A stretch of DNA of 64,000 bases from Tubulanus polymorphus (GCF_964204645.1 NC_134028.1:992001-1056000), one strand, 5' to 3'. Numbered from the stretch's first letter, positions 1 through 21,400 are shown. The notes: generated by a model not told the origin, from the sequence alone. Numbers and translations: made by a program.

Positions 1-850
1 TACGTCCGGAGGTCGTTATAACGAGGTATCCACTATAGTCGGAATCTATGCGGGGATGACATGAGAAAGGGAGCTGTATGGTGCTAAATGACAGGCCTGA
101 TATAAATGAGAGAACGCGATGCATCAGTTACATCTCTCCCTCTCTCCCTCTCTCCCTCTTCCTTCTCTCCCTCTCTCCCCCTCTCTCTTTCTCTCTCTCT
201 CTCTCTTCATATCGGGTATAAAAATAACAAAGCTTTGACTTAAGATATACATGTATAAATATGTGAATGACGTTGAATGACTGTTTGCGTGACGTCTTAT
301 ATCTTAAAACTGATAATTTTATCATAGAAAAAAATCGTCTCCTAAAATATACGGAGATAATCTTATCAATATTATCATCACCAGCATGGCGCGACGTGAA
401 GCGGCTGTATGCTGACACAGCTGTGTGTTATAATAGTACTGATTTATCATACATTCACTCCGCTATATCGATTTATAGCTACTTAAAATATATATATATA
501 TAAGATAGCGCCAACAATATATTCTCTTCTCTTCTCTAAAAGGAATGCTTCTTAATTAAACAGGACTCTCTTTAGCCACATATACACAATTATTACATCT
601 CATCACAGTCCACATTCAACATACAGACAGTATATATCTATATCTATATATATATATATATAATATTCATTTTCACAAAAATATCCAGTAAATTAATTAC
701 ACGTATTAATCATTCGATTTAAAACTACTATATAATATTAATAATAACAATCATCATAATATATATGTATATAATAATAGTTATCATTAGTAATAGATTT
801 GTTCGATTTAAAACCAATTTGTTATTGCACATAGATTTATAACGCGATTT
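1..850. other. Non-coding left edge with microsatellites
   Basis: No gene is recognised here. The stretch holds a CT-rich microsatellite (about 130-208), AT dinucleotide runs (about 489-503 and 640-662) and otherwise AT-rich DNA. Open frames across it follow the simple repeats and carry no recognisable domain. Confidence 0.6.
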
Positions 851-1054
851 CGACGCCTGGCCGAAGCGACCGTCAGTGACCGTCGCCGCCTGGCCAAAAC
901 CGGCCCATCGGTGACCGTCGCCGCCTGGCCAAAACCGGCCCATCGGTGACCGTCGCCGCCTGGCCAAAACCGGCCCATCGGTGACCGTCGCCGCTTGGTC
1001 AATGCCGGTCCATCTGTGGCTGTCGCCAGCTGGCCGAGTCGGACCATCAGCGAC
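851..1054. repeat. 35-bp GC-rich minisatellite
   Basis: Three perfect 35-bp units occupy 881-915, 916-950 and 951-985, each starting CGTCGCCGCC and ending CGGTGAC. Degenerate units flank them at about 851-880, 986-1020 and 1021-1054. The array lies just beyond the 3' end of the ATOH8-like gene. The period is not a multiple of three, so the open frames through it are a by-product of the repeat. Confidence 0.9.
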
Positions 1055-1181
1055 TATTCCAGCGTTTACGGCACTCGGCGTGAAAAAAAACTTTCATTCC
1101 CAAATAAATTCCTTCAAACTCCAAGAACTACTTGATATTTTCGCGGATGGCAGGTGGTATTAAAGCGGTGGGTTTTAATCC

Positions 1182-2039
1182 TTAATGTCGTTTTTTTGCG
1201 CGACCCTCAGTTTGAATGGTGCGCGTGCACAAATCGACACATTCTCCGAACGATGGGCGACTCTGATCACGGCTGTAGTCCATCTCGGCTAATCTGGACA
1301 ACGACAAAATATAACAACAGGCGATTCGTAATATTGCTAATTTCGATAGTTTTTGATTATAAGAATAAGACGGTACTGCTCGTCTGAGATTCTCGAAAGC
1401 GGCGCTGATCGTGTGAACCCTCGACCGTTCACGGGCATTAGCCTCGATACGGCGTTCCATCGTCATACTTTTATAATTTTTGCGCGGTTTTCGACCGGAC
1501 TGGTCCTCGTCGTCTCCCTGATAGAACGAATTCGGAGACTGGTTGCCGGCTCGGTTCATCTCGTCACCGGACTGATTGTGCGAGAAGAACGCGCCGGACA
1601 TAGCGCCGTATTCGAATCCTTGAGGTACAGGTATAACCCCGGGTGGGAGGCGAATAGCGTCTAAATCCGGATCCGAACTGGACGAGACCCGAGACTCACG
1701 AGTTCTCAGCGTTAATTCCTCCTCGTCATCGTCTAAAGACGGAGTCGCCCCATCGTCGGAGCCATCCGAGCGGCGCGGACATATCTCAGGTGGTTCCAAC
1801 GAACCCTCCATCGACCCAGGACTATCCGGACAAAATCGTTTAGTGCTATAATCACTCAATCGTCGCGGCTGGCTCATTTTGCGTTTATTTTTACGCGGAT
1901 TGTGATGATTTTTGCCGCTGTTTTGAGAACCGGTCTTTTGGTTAATCCGTACGCATAATACATCATCATTATCGGACGATGTCGAATTGTTCGCATAATT
2001 CCCTTCGCTAACACTGCAGGTGTCTAGTGAATCCTCCAT
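1182..2039 (-). CDS. ATOH8: ATOH8/net-type bHLH transcription factor
   Basis: A 285-residue protein read as one open exon. The bHLH domain spans about residues 195-252. Its basic region (ERRIEANARERSRVH), first helix (ISAAFENLR) and second helix (KLSKLAILRIACCYILSLSRL) match the ATOH8/net family, as does the family tail (ECVDLCTRTIQTEGRAKKR). The first 190 residues are low-complexity, with an acidic stretch near residue 103 and basic patches near 48-60 and 183-190, as usual for this family. By family knowledge it is a nuclear E-box binding developmental regulator. The start has A at -3 and G at +4, a strong context. An upstream non-coding exon cannot be excluded. No intron is needed to complete the protein. 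Confidence 0.9.
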   Translation of the reverse strand: MEDSLDTCSVSEGNYANNSTSSDNDDVLCVRINQKTGSQNSGKNHHNPRKNKRKMSQPRRLSDYSTKRFCPDSPGSMEGSLEPPEICPRRSDGSDDGATPSLDDDEEELTLRTRESRVSSSSDPDLDAIRLPPGVIPVPQGFEYGAMSGAFFSHNQSGDEMNRAGNQSPNSFYQGDDEDQSGRKPRKNYKSMTMERRIEANARERSRVHTISAAFENLRRAVPSYSYNQKLSKLAILRIACCYILSLSRLAEMDYSRDQSRPSFGECVDLCTRTIQTEGRAKKRH

Positions 2040-4505
2040 TCTCTGACACTGTGTATAATAACCAGGCTCTGAAGGAGAGAGAGAGAGAGAGAGAGAACTC
2101 GGCTGCTGCTACCAGATGTTCCACCGTTAAAGAATGCTTTCCATGCGGCGTGATGTATTATTTATCGATAAACCAACTCTAACTAATCCGCATTTTAATC
2201 TCGAATAGTACTGCCACATCAGTATTAATACTCATTACAGTCAAAACGTATCTTATACCGGCACCGACGAGGTCTCAATGACTGATGAAATAGCTCAGCT
2301 GTTGTTCGAGTTTAAACAACAATAGCTTATGAAAATCACAACTCAACGCGTCCTGCGCAATCGCATGCTATTCAATGATATCACGACCAGGTGTTCTATG
2401 CTGTTCGGCGAGCGTAATTATTTAAACACACGGGGTGACGGCTGTCTGTTAGATTTCTGGTCGACGTTCAAATTCAAACCGCACAAAATCAACCCGACTC
2501 GACTAACGGTAATTAATCTTGTCGGCGCGTTTTAATTTTCGGAGGCATTTTTGTTTTATGGCGCACTGCGACATTTTACAGCGCAGCCAACAACCTGCCA
2601 CCCCCAGGCACTGCACAATAGCTGCAACCTTAGCAACACAAAGTCTGATGGAGAGAGAGAAACATCTGTCTAAATGCAAAATCAATGGGGACATAAATTA
2701 CAGGCAGCTGGCAAGGCAAGTGGTCGCCTGCACCGCGCGGCTGTGTGTATGATTGGTGCACGAATAATTAATAAGGCGCAGCGCGGTTAATTAACCGCTA
2801 AAATATTTGCAGCCGAACAAAACCAGCGCCCTAAATAACAGCGCGAACTGAGCGCTTACACGGCGGCACCAGTCAAATTAAACACAGGTCATAGCAGCAA
2901 TTCCGATAGTTTACTCGACGAATAAAAATCCGCGAGATATCGGTGACAATCCCGATACCGGTTACCAGGGATACTGTCGAAATTTCGAGAATTTTGGACG
3001 GGGAAGCGATAACTGGAATTGGTCATCTAATTGCGGAAGTCGCGATGTCACCGATGACTGCGTGGGTGACGCTAAGTCTTCTCGACATAAAAAGGCAAAA
3101 GAAAAGGTTGTCGTCGGTTTTTATTCCTAGAAATGGCAATTAATGCCCGCTAATGATTTTCTTATTGACTGCATGTCACTTCGCATAGAACCTTAGCGTC
3201 GTCGACAGTTTGGTATAAAACTGGACCGTAGAGTGGATACAATCAGTTCCTCTAGGACCGCGAGGACACGTCGGGGTGTCTTCTACACCAACCCGTATAA
3301 AATTCACATAAATGCCTCAACACGATTTGAGGTTTCAAAATTCTCGGATTCCTAAACCTACCCACATTCACTGACTCTGACTATTCGTCACAGTTTCTTG
3401 TGGGCGCAGCTGTTTATGTGATATCATAAAATAAAAGCTATGTAAATTTGCCGTGAATCATCAAACAAATATATGTGAATACTATCGATATTCCATTCGG
3501 TAAATACTAGACAATACACGATATGTGTAGGACTGATGGGACACAAGTTGAACGAACCGAAAAATCTATAGCAATAGTGACCGCAAGTGGTTGTTGATGT
3601 ATCCACACCTGGCATAGTAACGACCTTCGTTCCGTGGAGTGCGTGAAATCTATTCTTAAAAAGCCTCACAATCAAATGCAATAAACCAGCCCCGCAGTGG
3701 ATGATTCAGTTTGGACGATATTTAGTTTATCTTGTAGCTCGAGACATCTGGTCGAACAAAAATCGATCTATTGTATTCGATTGTGTGGTGTTTATTTAGC
3801 GCAGTTTCCCGGCACTTGTTCTGACAAATAGCCGTTTGCTCTCGCGACGACCTGCTGGAAAGAAAGGCGAGAACAAGTGCAATATGGGCCGCGGGAGGCA
3901 GACACAGGTCATCACTATTCAATCCATTGTTTACCCGGGTTAATCAGGTGTATTAGGACCTCCCGGTGTCGGAAATTAAATCGCGATAGTTTCTGCCCCT
4001 CGTTCCGGGTCGAGATTAACGACACCGGATAAATAATTTGACGGATTTGAAATCACCCCGATCCGAATATCAACGATCCGTAAGACCCTCAAATCGACAA
4101 ATTCCAAGAATTGTTTATTTAGCACTGCTCGCTAAAATGTACGCAGCCATAACGTATTGCGATGATTAATATCACCTACATTGAACATTGCACAGATGTA
4201 ACGAATAAAATAATACATTTTTAGAAATCCAGATGGCAGCACCTTACAACCTGAAAATTTCAGTCCAACTCCACGATTTTCCGAACACTCACAACGATAC
4301 CAAAGTCCAAAACCATGATTTAGCGAAAAATTATCATACATTTGATTATTATTACCAAATTAAACACGCATTGTGTGTTATCGGTATTCATTTATAATAA
4401 AATCAATATCCCGAATGTTTCTTTTATGTTTAAAACTACAAAATGCAACAAAAATTGCACATGCAAACATCGCCACCACCGACATCCAACGGACCTTCAC
4501 TCTCC
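2040..4505. other. Intergenic region, upstream of ATOH8-like and downstream of DDX46
   Basis: No gene is recognised. It holds a GA microsatellite at about 2073-2096 and several CAGCTG E-boxes (near 2296, 2706 and 3409). These could serve a bHLH gene, but single E-boxes are common by chance. Short open frames have no domain. Confidence 0.55.
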
Positions 4506-12833
<8,328 letters not shown>

Positions 12834-12858
12834 TTTAAATGATTTTAAACCTTCAAGC

Positions 12859-12905
12859 GGCAAAAGGTTGAAAGCCTGTTTTGGTCGATGGCGAGTGACG
12901 TCACT
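12859..12905 (-). promoter_or_regulatory. DDX46 promoter segment with palindromic CRE
   Basis: GTGACGTCAC, a full CREB/ATF palindrome, sits at 12895-12904, about 60 bp upstream of the DDX46 start codon. It is followed toward the gene by a ~40-bp block that recurs inverted at 14910-14955. A CRE this close to the start of a housekeeping gene is a plausible core promoter element. Transcription start is not visible from sequence. Confidence 0.5.
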
Positions 12906-13562
12906 AGTACAAATTCCGAGCGGTTCGAATCCCACAATACGCCAAAGTCACTACGGCCGCTCTGAGCGCACATCGCATTTCAACGTTGCCGTTTAATAAT
13001 TGTAAAATAACTAATAATAGTTTAAGTTTTATAAGGGTTAGAAGTACATTGTATTTACTGCTAGTGTATGTATATATCATGTACGGTTGCGAGAAATCCC
13101 TGCCCTGGTTAAACAGTAAGTCCACTAAATCTTTAAATTTTAAGTTGTTTAATGAAACTATTATTGTTTTAAATTGTTAAAACTGCAAACTATGGTTGTC
13201 GAAGATGCACCTTCTTCACATCCTTTGAAATCCTGGATAGCATCGCTGTCGGCAAAGACCTTCAGGTCTGTCTTCAACGGCACATCGCTTTGGAACAAGC
13301 GACTACTGTGTTATCAAATCTGAACTAGGTAAAAAAATGTTCCCCAAAAATAAAGACAAGTAAACGGATTAATTTGAGGTTTGAATGTTTTTGTTTATTT
13401 GTTGGTTCAAATCGAACCCTCGTCATCCTGATCTCCATAAATCTAAGAAAAGTATTCGCACACTTAAAACAATAAAATACGAGCAATAAGCAATAACATC
13501 AGACTGGAGTAAGTAACTTTACTTAATTCACAGATACAATCCTACACAAAACAATAGCTATT

Positions 13563-13804
13563 CAGTGGCGGATCCACCCCTCTATTTTTACCGATGTAGC
13601 CGCAAATCTATGCGTTACTGAGTAAAAACCGAATGAAATCTTTCTATTAAATAATGCTCAGAATGCACCTGCTTGCATCTATTTTTCCAAAAAATTTTTA
13701 GGGAGGGTCTTCGCGTTATCGGTGCTTGCTCTGGAATGGCTTACAGCCATCTGTTGTTGCTTTCATTTGCCCCCCCCCCCTTCAAAATGCTAAATCCGCC
13801 CCTG
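13563..13804. mobile_element. Possible MITE with GGCGGAT inverted ends
   Basis: The left end reads CAGTGGCGGATCCACCCC and the right end is the inverse of CAGGGGCGGATTTAGC, beside a long C run. Ends of this type are common in short hAT-like non-autonomous elements (family knowledge). I did not find a matching target-site duplication, so the call stays tentative. Confidence 0.4.
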
Positions 13805-14333
13805 AGTGCAGACAAAATGATCGACAAAGACATACAGAACTCTAAAACAACAGTTAACAATTTAAGCAACGATAGACAAAACAGATAGCTGATTACTTTA
13901 CAAACCTGTTGTCAGAACCTTAATTATTTTTACATGTACATACAGAGGACTGTTAACAATTCAACCAATGAAATTGCGATAGAGATACAGAACAAACAGC
14001 TTTAACAGTAATTAACAGCTTAATTGTTGGCTAACTAGCTCAGTGAAACTGGGACCAGACCTAATGCATACACCCTCAGTGGCCAGGGCCAGGATTAAAC
14101 AGTTAGGCTACGTATATAAATAAAGGAATGAAAAGTACTTATCCTGAAATTGGTTAGGCTATCTATCTGCAACAAGAAATACATTTTCATTGACTCTGAA
14201 TACAGGGAACTACCATTCTTCTGTTTCGAGGCCTTAAAATTTATTGTTTATTTTTTGTTGCTGGATTTGGAATGGTTGTTGGAATATTTAAGGCCTAGTA
14301 GGTGGTGACTGTGAACGGGCAACATAGGCCTAT

Positions 14334-14366
14334 ACCCAGTGGCATGGCAATGGCATGCCACTGGGT
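14334..14366. repeat. Perfect 13-bp-arm hairpin
   Basis: ACCCAGTGGCATG is followed by a 7-base loop and the exact inverse CATGCCACTGGGT. It lies in the intergenic region. No T-run follows, so it is not read as a terminator. Confidence 0.8.
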
Positions 14367-14909
14367 ACCCACTACTGCACTATAGTATACTGCCTACGGC
14401 TACTGCGACTGGTGGTTCGGTTGGCAGAAATTACTTGTTAACATGGGGGGGGGAGGGGGGAAGTAAGCGTGGATGAAGACAAATTAATTTAGCCGAGTAA
14501 GTAGCAAGCAAGTAAAGTAGTGGCAGTACAGTAGGCCTAGCGACAATGTGAGTGTGGTGGTAACGTGGCCGTGGTGGCAATAACAAGACTCCAAAACTGG
14601 CAAAAGCCAAAATTAAAAAGCCCTGCCGCCGCGCGGTCGCGACGCCTCGCCTGCACCACCGTGTACGATGCTCGCGGCGTTCACCAGTGTTACCCAGTGA
14701 GTTTTTTATAATCTTGCAATCTACCTCTTTTTTCAAACCAATATTCCCACCAACTGGTCCGGAGACAAGCTTAACACGTTCGGAAAACATGATTCACAAT
14801 CTTTTAATCAACAGCCAGCAAGAATACACTTGACAGCAAATTCAAATTCAGCGGTTAACCGTTAAAAGTGAGTTGTTTAGCTGTGGGAGTAACAAAAAGG
14901 CGATCTTGA

Positions 14910-14955
14910 TGACGTCACTAGCCATCGACCAAAACAGGCTTTCAACCTTTTGCCT
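14910..14955 (+). promoter_or_regulatory. Inverted copy of the DDX46 CRE promoter block
   Basis: TGACGTCA at 14910-14917 is followed by about 38 bp that match, in inverse orientation, the block beside the DDX46 start at 12859-12905, with about one mismatch. Here the block points toward the first MOXD1-like gene, whose start codon is about 495 bp downstream. Similarity stops abruptly on both sides, so only the promoter-proximal segment was copied. Confidence 0.55.
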
Positions 14956-15411
14956 TCAAGCGCAGAAAAAAACGTAAATTCCACTTGTGATTAGATTCAA
15001 AACGCCAAACACCGATTGAACCAATTCAATTCAACCTATATTCGTTAACCCTTTACCCTTTAATCAAATACAAGTCAATATTTATTTATTGGCAGTAGTT
15101 TAACTTGGAAGTTTTACCTTGAAGTTCTGAAGGCCTATACAAACTAAACGGGTCCATAAGTTCAGTACAGTAATTCGGTATGCCGTGACACGGTGGTGGT
15201 GGAATGACGGGTTGATACGGGTTCAGGAGTAATTCTGGGCCTATAATAGATCATTTGAGAAAAGAACTTATAAACATTGACCAGTAACCACATGCCTCGA
15301 GTTCACTAGGTAGACTGTGACCGTGACTAGCGTTGTGTGAAAGCTGAACAACCACTAAAGACACATTCGATCTCGTCATATTCATATGATACACCGTGGT
15401 GATAAGGCATC

Positions 15412-18400
15412 ATGGAGAATAAATTTATAGGATTTATCGTTGTTTTAACGCTTGGAAATGTCGTTTTATCTGACGGTCACGATCCCAAATGGCGCAGCGA
15501 ATATCTCGACAGCGCAAATAAATTCAAGTTAGAATGGCGAATGAAAGATATGAAAGTAGAGTTTCGAGTTTCGGTACACGCTGACGGCTGGTTCGGGTTC
15601 GGTATCTCTCCGGATGGGCGGATGGCCAATAGTGATGTCGTGGTTGGCTGGATGTCTGGCGCGACTACAGGAAAATTAGTGGTAAGTATTTATAAGGAGT
15701 AAAATGGAACGTGAGCATTTTCTTCGGGGAGCAATTTCGTAGATCTTAGGAGAACAGTTGATAAATAGATTTTGTGGTCATCATGAAAACGCATGCCCCT
15801 ATTACTTGGGCTCATAAACAAACCTATATTAACGTTACATTTGTTTTATTGATAAATGAAATTCTAATTAAGTCTTGATGAAACCTTACGAACATAAAAC
15901 TAATTCAACGTGTTCCAGTACGCATATGCGAGTCCCAAGTATTTCCGCGTCATAGAATTCTGCGATTTCTGGGAAGGTAATTTTGCTTAAAACCATTTTC
16001 GCACCCTTTCTCTGCACGAACGCTTCTTATGAATCGCAGATATTTATAGTACTAGTTAGATTTCATAAGAGTTTAAGATATGAAGGGTTAATTTTGTTGT
16101 GAACAAACCGACGACATGTCACAAAACGCCGTGTTTGTTTCGGTTATTCTGGAATGCTGGAATATTTACATTCTATAGTGCATGCTATAAACTTTTGAAT
16201 GTGAATGATTGATATCATCTACAACGATACTCACATCTTCCAACTAACTAAATGAACACGAAATTAATTTCAGGATGCCCATGTAGGAGCGGGTCATGCT
16301 AAACCAGTTGCGGATACTGATTCCAATTGGTTCCTTACCGAAGCCGCTTCTACCAATCAGCGACTGGTTTTTACCTTTCATAGATTACCAAAAACTGACG
16401 ACAGTAAACAAGACATGGAAATAAAACCTGTAAGAGAAGTATTGTATATTTGTTTGGATTTATTATGATTATAAAATAGTTTCAATTGTACGTGATTTTG
16501 TAGAAATCAAAGAATTTGGCAAAGTATCAGAATTTGCTTTCACGATTGACCAGCATTTCCGAAAGGAAATCTAATTGACATAACCAGTTATTAGATTAAC
16601 TAGACTCTTCTTTGCCGCTTCAAACAGCGACACAGGGGGTCGCGCAGAAGGCAGACTGTGAGATATATTCAATTATTTATTGAATAGATCTTAATTATTT
16701 ATAGAGCGCCGATTTCTCTGATCACAATGTCCAGAGGCAAATTCTTTTTTGTCTATTCCGACCACAGGAAATATTTTCTATTCCAGTTTTATAATACATT
16801 TTGAAAATCATGGCTTTTTTATAACATTTTATAGCAGGAATTATCAGGAATAAATTAATAGACTTTTAACCTGCAGTGTTTGACTTGTGAAAGCGTATGA
16901 TATTATGTTTTTAATTTTCATCCTCTTTCGTAACATTAGGGTATGACGAATGTAATCTGGGCGTACTCTGACAGTAAAGCCACATCAATGGACTCGATAT
17001 CGTATCATGGCCCGGCCAACAGGGGCAGCAAGTCCATCGAGATCCTACCAGCGGTAACTGATCCGATGCCTGAACCAAAACCGGAGCCCACCCCGTCGAC
17101 AGAATATCCTCGAAAAGCATACCTCGATCATAAAATGAAATATTTATTGGAATGGAAATACGACGAAAAAGAAATGAAGGGTGGTAAAATAACATTCCGA
17201 GTGACAGTAAAAACGACAGGATACGTGGGTTTCGGGCTGTCCGAGAACGGCGCAATGAAAGGATCTGATATCGTTATCGGCTGGGTGAACGGTGGCAAAG
17301 CGCAACTTTACGTAAGAAAAAACACATCTTATTTCTCTTCAATCTACGTGAAATTTAAACCTCACAGAAAATGTCAGATGATCTGATTTTCTAATAGGAT
17401 ATGCACGGTATCGGAAATCAAATACCCGTCGAGGACAAGACAAACAACTGGAACCTGAAAGAGGGAAAAGAAGAGAATGGTTTTACACAACTGACGTTTT
17501 ATCGCAGTTTGGACACGTGTGACGAAGATGGTGATATTAAGATCGGGGTAAGGAACCTCGTGACGTGTTCCATTTTTGCCAGTTTCCCATTTCTCAATTG
17601 ATTCTGTAGCTTAGAAGCTCAACACAAGTTCCATTAACTTACTGAGATTTACGTGAATACGGGACCATGCGGCCAGCTAAGCAGTCGTGACTAAGATCCT
17701 GGGGCCGGTTCCATAGTCGAGATTCAAGTCCAATCGTGGTCTTAAATCTTAAAACTGGTCTTAAGTTGTTAGATTTGCTATAGAACTAAGTTGGTCTTAG
17801 AACGGTCTTAAGTCTAAGCCATGACCATGGAACTGGCCCCCTGGTCTTAAGATGTCATATTGGTTATAAAAATACGATAACCCAGACTGGTCTTAACACT
17901 AAACATGGCCGCGCAACTAGTTTGTTTAGTCGAGGACTCTAGGTGAACATCTAGTGAGCTCGAATTATCTCCTATTCTACATAAACATCTTCTTCAATTG
18001 TTATATCAAGAACGAACTCTTTTTGATACATCGATGTCCTGATAATCTTTCTCTCGTTTCACAGTCTGGAGCGACGAGAATAATATTTTCATTTAACGAC
18101 GAAGACCCGACTGATGTCAGCAATGCTATATACCACGGTTCAAACCGAGGCGTACGCACTCTGTATCTGCTGGATGAACCCGAACCGACCGTTAAACCGG
18201 GACCTGACGTAAAAACTATCGAATTAAAACCACGTCAGGTACAATATTTCGTTAAAGTCATGAGTTTAGCATGAAACTAATTCATTTTCGATGACGTCGA
18301 GGTATTAAGATAACTGGGCGATAGTTAATCTTGATTTCATCGTTTTGTTCAAGGTCACCCTTACGTCTGCCAGGACGACCTATTTCTGCTCGTTTACTAA

Positions 18401-21400
18401 GATGCAGTTACCGACCGCGCAGAAATACCACGCTATCCAGGTAAACTGATGGCTTATTACGTGTTTTACGTTAACAAGACAAATCGGAAAGAGTTAATAT
18501 TTCAGTTTAGGCACAGACCATCTGAAACCACTGCTTTTGATCACATCATTCTGTATTCATATTGTCATATTGTACAAATAGTTGTTATTCATTTCTGAAT
18601 AGATTCGTAGCTATCATAAAACATTCTGATTGTTTTTGAGTCACAAAACATTTTAGATACTTTTGGTATATTTGCCCTCTCAATACCATGTGCAAAATAT
18701 CATTTTCTGTTTTTTTTTTTCATAATTCTGTAGATGTCACAAAAGCTCGTTAAAGGCAATGAACCGTACGTGCATCACCTGCTGGTCTACAAATGTGCGG
18801 TGGGGAGGTATAATGATTCTATATTAAATGTTTACGGTAATTGTTTCACGCCGGAATTCCGTAAATTGAGATGTCGCGAAATTCTGGTTGGTTTCGCTAT
18901 CGGTTCACATGTACGTACTTACAATAAACGACTCTTTCAAAACTATTTCAAACTTGTTATATCCGTTATTATAGTGCATTCCAATATACATTAGAATGTT
19001 TTATATATCATTCTAAACCAAGTAGAATTGTCCGTTGTGATGTTCGTAATCCAATTACTTAACTCAAGATTTGTGTCTTTCTAATTGCAGGAAACTTCAT
19101 TCCCCGAAAATGTGGGAATGCCAATAGGTGGCGCTGAAGATTCAATGTACTACATGTTCGAAACCCATTATGATAATCCAGAAGGAAGAACTGGTAAATA
19201 TTTCATCTTAAATTAAATTTCCGATTTCAAAATCAAACCCTCTGTTTCGTTCCCGGAAGGTGTAACTGGTGCGTTCGTAGGGGTCTGAAGGCTATAGTGT
19301 TTATGAATTTAAAAGTGGAACATTTCCCTTAAAAGATATTAAACCATAGAATTCATCTGCGTTACTCATCATGAAGTACATTTCTAGAAATGTTAAAAGT
19401 TTTTTTCTGAAATTATTTTCCAGATATCGTCGATGATTCCGGCATAGAAATAACATACACGAGTAATCTACGTGAACAGGAAGCTGGAACGATGTTTATT
19501 GGATCGTCAGTGAGTCCTCTAGCTATGGTTATACCGCCTCGTCAGGAGAAATTCATCGCCCGAGGAATGTGCTCAAATTCCTGTTTAAGCAAGGCAAGTG
19601 AGATTTCTCTCAAAATGTTAAATCGTTCAGGGAAATATATCCAGAAGAATTCCTGAAAATGAAACACAAATTGTGATGCCGAGTTATCTCTATATTGTAG
19701 GCTTTGAACAAGTACACTAGCCAGAAAGAGATTCACATTTTTTCCGTACTAGGCCACGCCCATTTACTGGGTTCAGGCATACGCACACGTCATTTCCGTG
19801 AAGGATATGAGTTGCCATGGATACTGAACGATATGTCCTACGACTTCAACTATCAAACATGGCGACCGCTGAAAAAACCCGTGACCATTAAATCGGTAAG
19901 AATCTTATTGAAAATGTTAATAATCTATAATCGTAGAGAATCTCAGTGAGCATCAATGATTTCAGTGTTCTACTGCATCCGGTGGTCAGTTTATGCACTG
20001 TCATGGTTTAGATTTAGACCAGTCTAAGCTCTTTTTAGTTCTAATGCCCATCCAAAACAACTTAAGACAAGTTTAATGATTTTAGTCAACCGGGTCCCGA
20101 TATTCAGAAGAGAATGAAAGGATATATATATATACATGTATATTTCGTCATGATGACCGTATTCAATTAGAATTTTCAATATTTTCTTTCATATTTGCAA
20201 AGACTGATACAATTGTTACTGATTGCTACTACAATTCGGAGAAAAGAGAGGGCGTTACGTTCGTAAGTTATCGATATAAAATCAGAAATAGGTTCTACAA
20301 TTCTGAGTTTGAATTTAACGTTTTCAGCCGTTCAGGAGTTTAACTCGCAGGTTGAATACAGAAACATCAATTCCATTGTGAATGTTTCTTTTTCTAATTT
20401 AATTTCAAGGCCGGTGAAGGAACTAATGCAGAAATGTGTTACACAGTCATCCTCTACTACCCCAAATTACCGATGTCGTTCTGTACAACAAATGCTGATA
20501 CAACCACACCCGCCCTGCAAAATATGAACTGGGTCTATAAAATGGGCCAGTAAGTTCGTGTTTCTATCCATGTCGATCTTAAGTCTAGTTTAGTTCACAG
20601 TTTATCTTGCTTTTACGTCGTTCGGATATTGGTTTCCCAAGACTAAAGGAACCTCACCACGGCCTTTGAAGTGTTGCCTGATCATGATCTTGTTCTGATC
20701 ATCATAATTAAAAGAATTTGAATATCATTGCAAGATAGAGTTCTATAGTTTAAGATGGAGCTCATTTGAAATATTAGAATAGTTAATTTATCTAAAACCC
20801 GAATGGTTAATTGTGACAATTTTTTCAGAGTAAACAATTGGAACGATTGGAAAGAGGTTCGCGGTAAAATGATGAAAATGTACCAGTCGAAGGACACGTG
20901 GAGCGATCAATCCGATATCGATGACTTCCAGGAACGAGTTCTTCAGACTGATTACTATCCGGAATGTTTCGCAAAATATTCAGCCCTTGTAAGTTTCTAA
21001 TTGATAATTCCAGTCGACTGTGGCAATCGAGGATTCTGTTTGTGGCAAGCGAGGATTGGTGTTTTTGTTTATATCAGTTCGAATCTTGGTTTCCTAAAGA
21101 CAAACCCTTTACCCACAAACCGTCAGCAGTCCAGGCTCGCTACCGAATCTCCTTTCGGAGTCAATAGAAAATCTTTCTATAATTTCTCAAATTCTATGAA
21201 TGATGAATGAAAATCAGGCTAGGCTGAGTTTATAAAGAGACAATTTCTGATGCAGAAGCGAGAATTAAAAACTTTGATCCTGCAGGGTTTAGGGTTGTCC
21301 TGTGATATTGTTGTCCACGCCAGAGATGGTTGTACGGTTCCTCGAATGAGATTTGACTAAATTCTTTTAAATTCATTCTGTCTGATAAACCGTATCATTC

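Larger units (their letters stand above)
12834..15411. other. Intergenic region between DDX46 and the first MOXD1-like gene
   Basis: The two genes are divergent, so this region carries both upstream regions. It contains the CRE-bearing inverted repeat pair (12859-12905 and 14910-14955), a MITE-like element (about 13563-13804), a perfect hairpin (14334-14366), C and G homopolymer runs near 13770 and 14443, and an unproven 43-codon frame at 13192-13323. No recognisable gene domain was seen. Confidence 0.55.

Noticed and set aside
881-985. Direct repeats considered as a CRISPR array
   Set aside because: The units abut with no spacers, and the genome is that of an animal.
728-1047. Open frames on the minus strand rich in Gly, Arg and Trp
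   Set aside because: They are translations of the 35-bp minisatellite, with no domain and no splice context.
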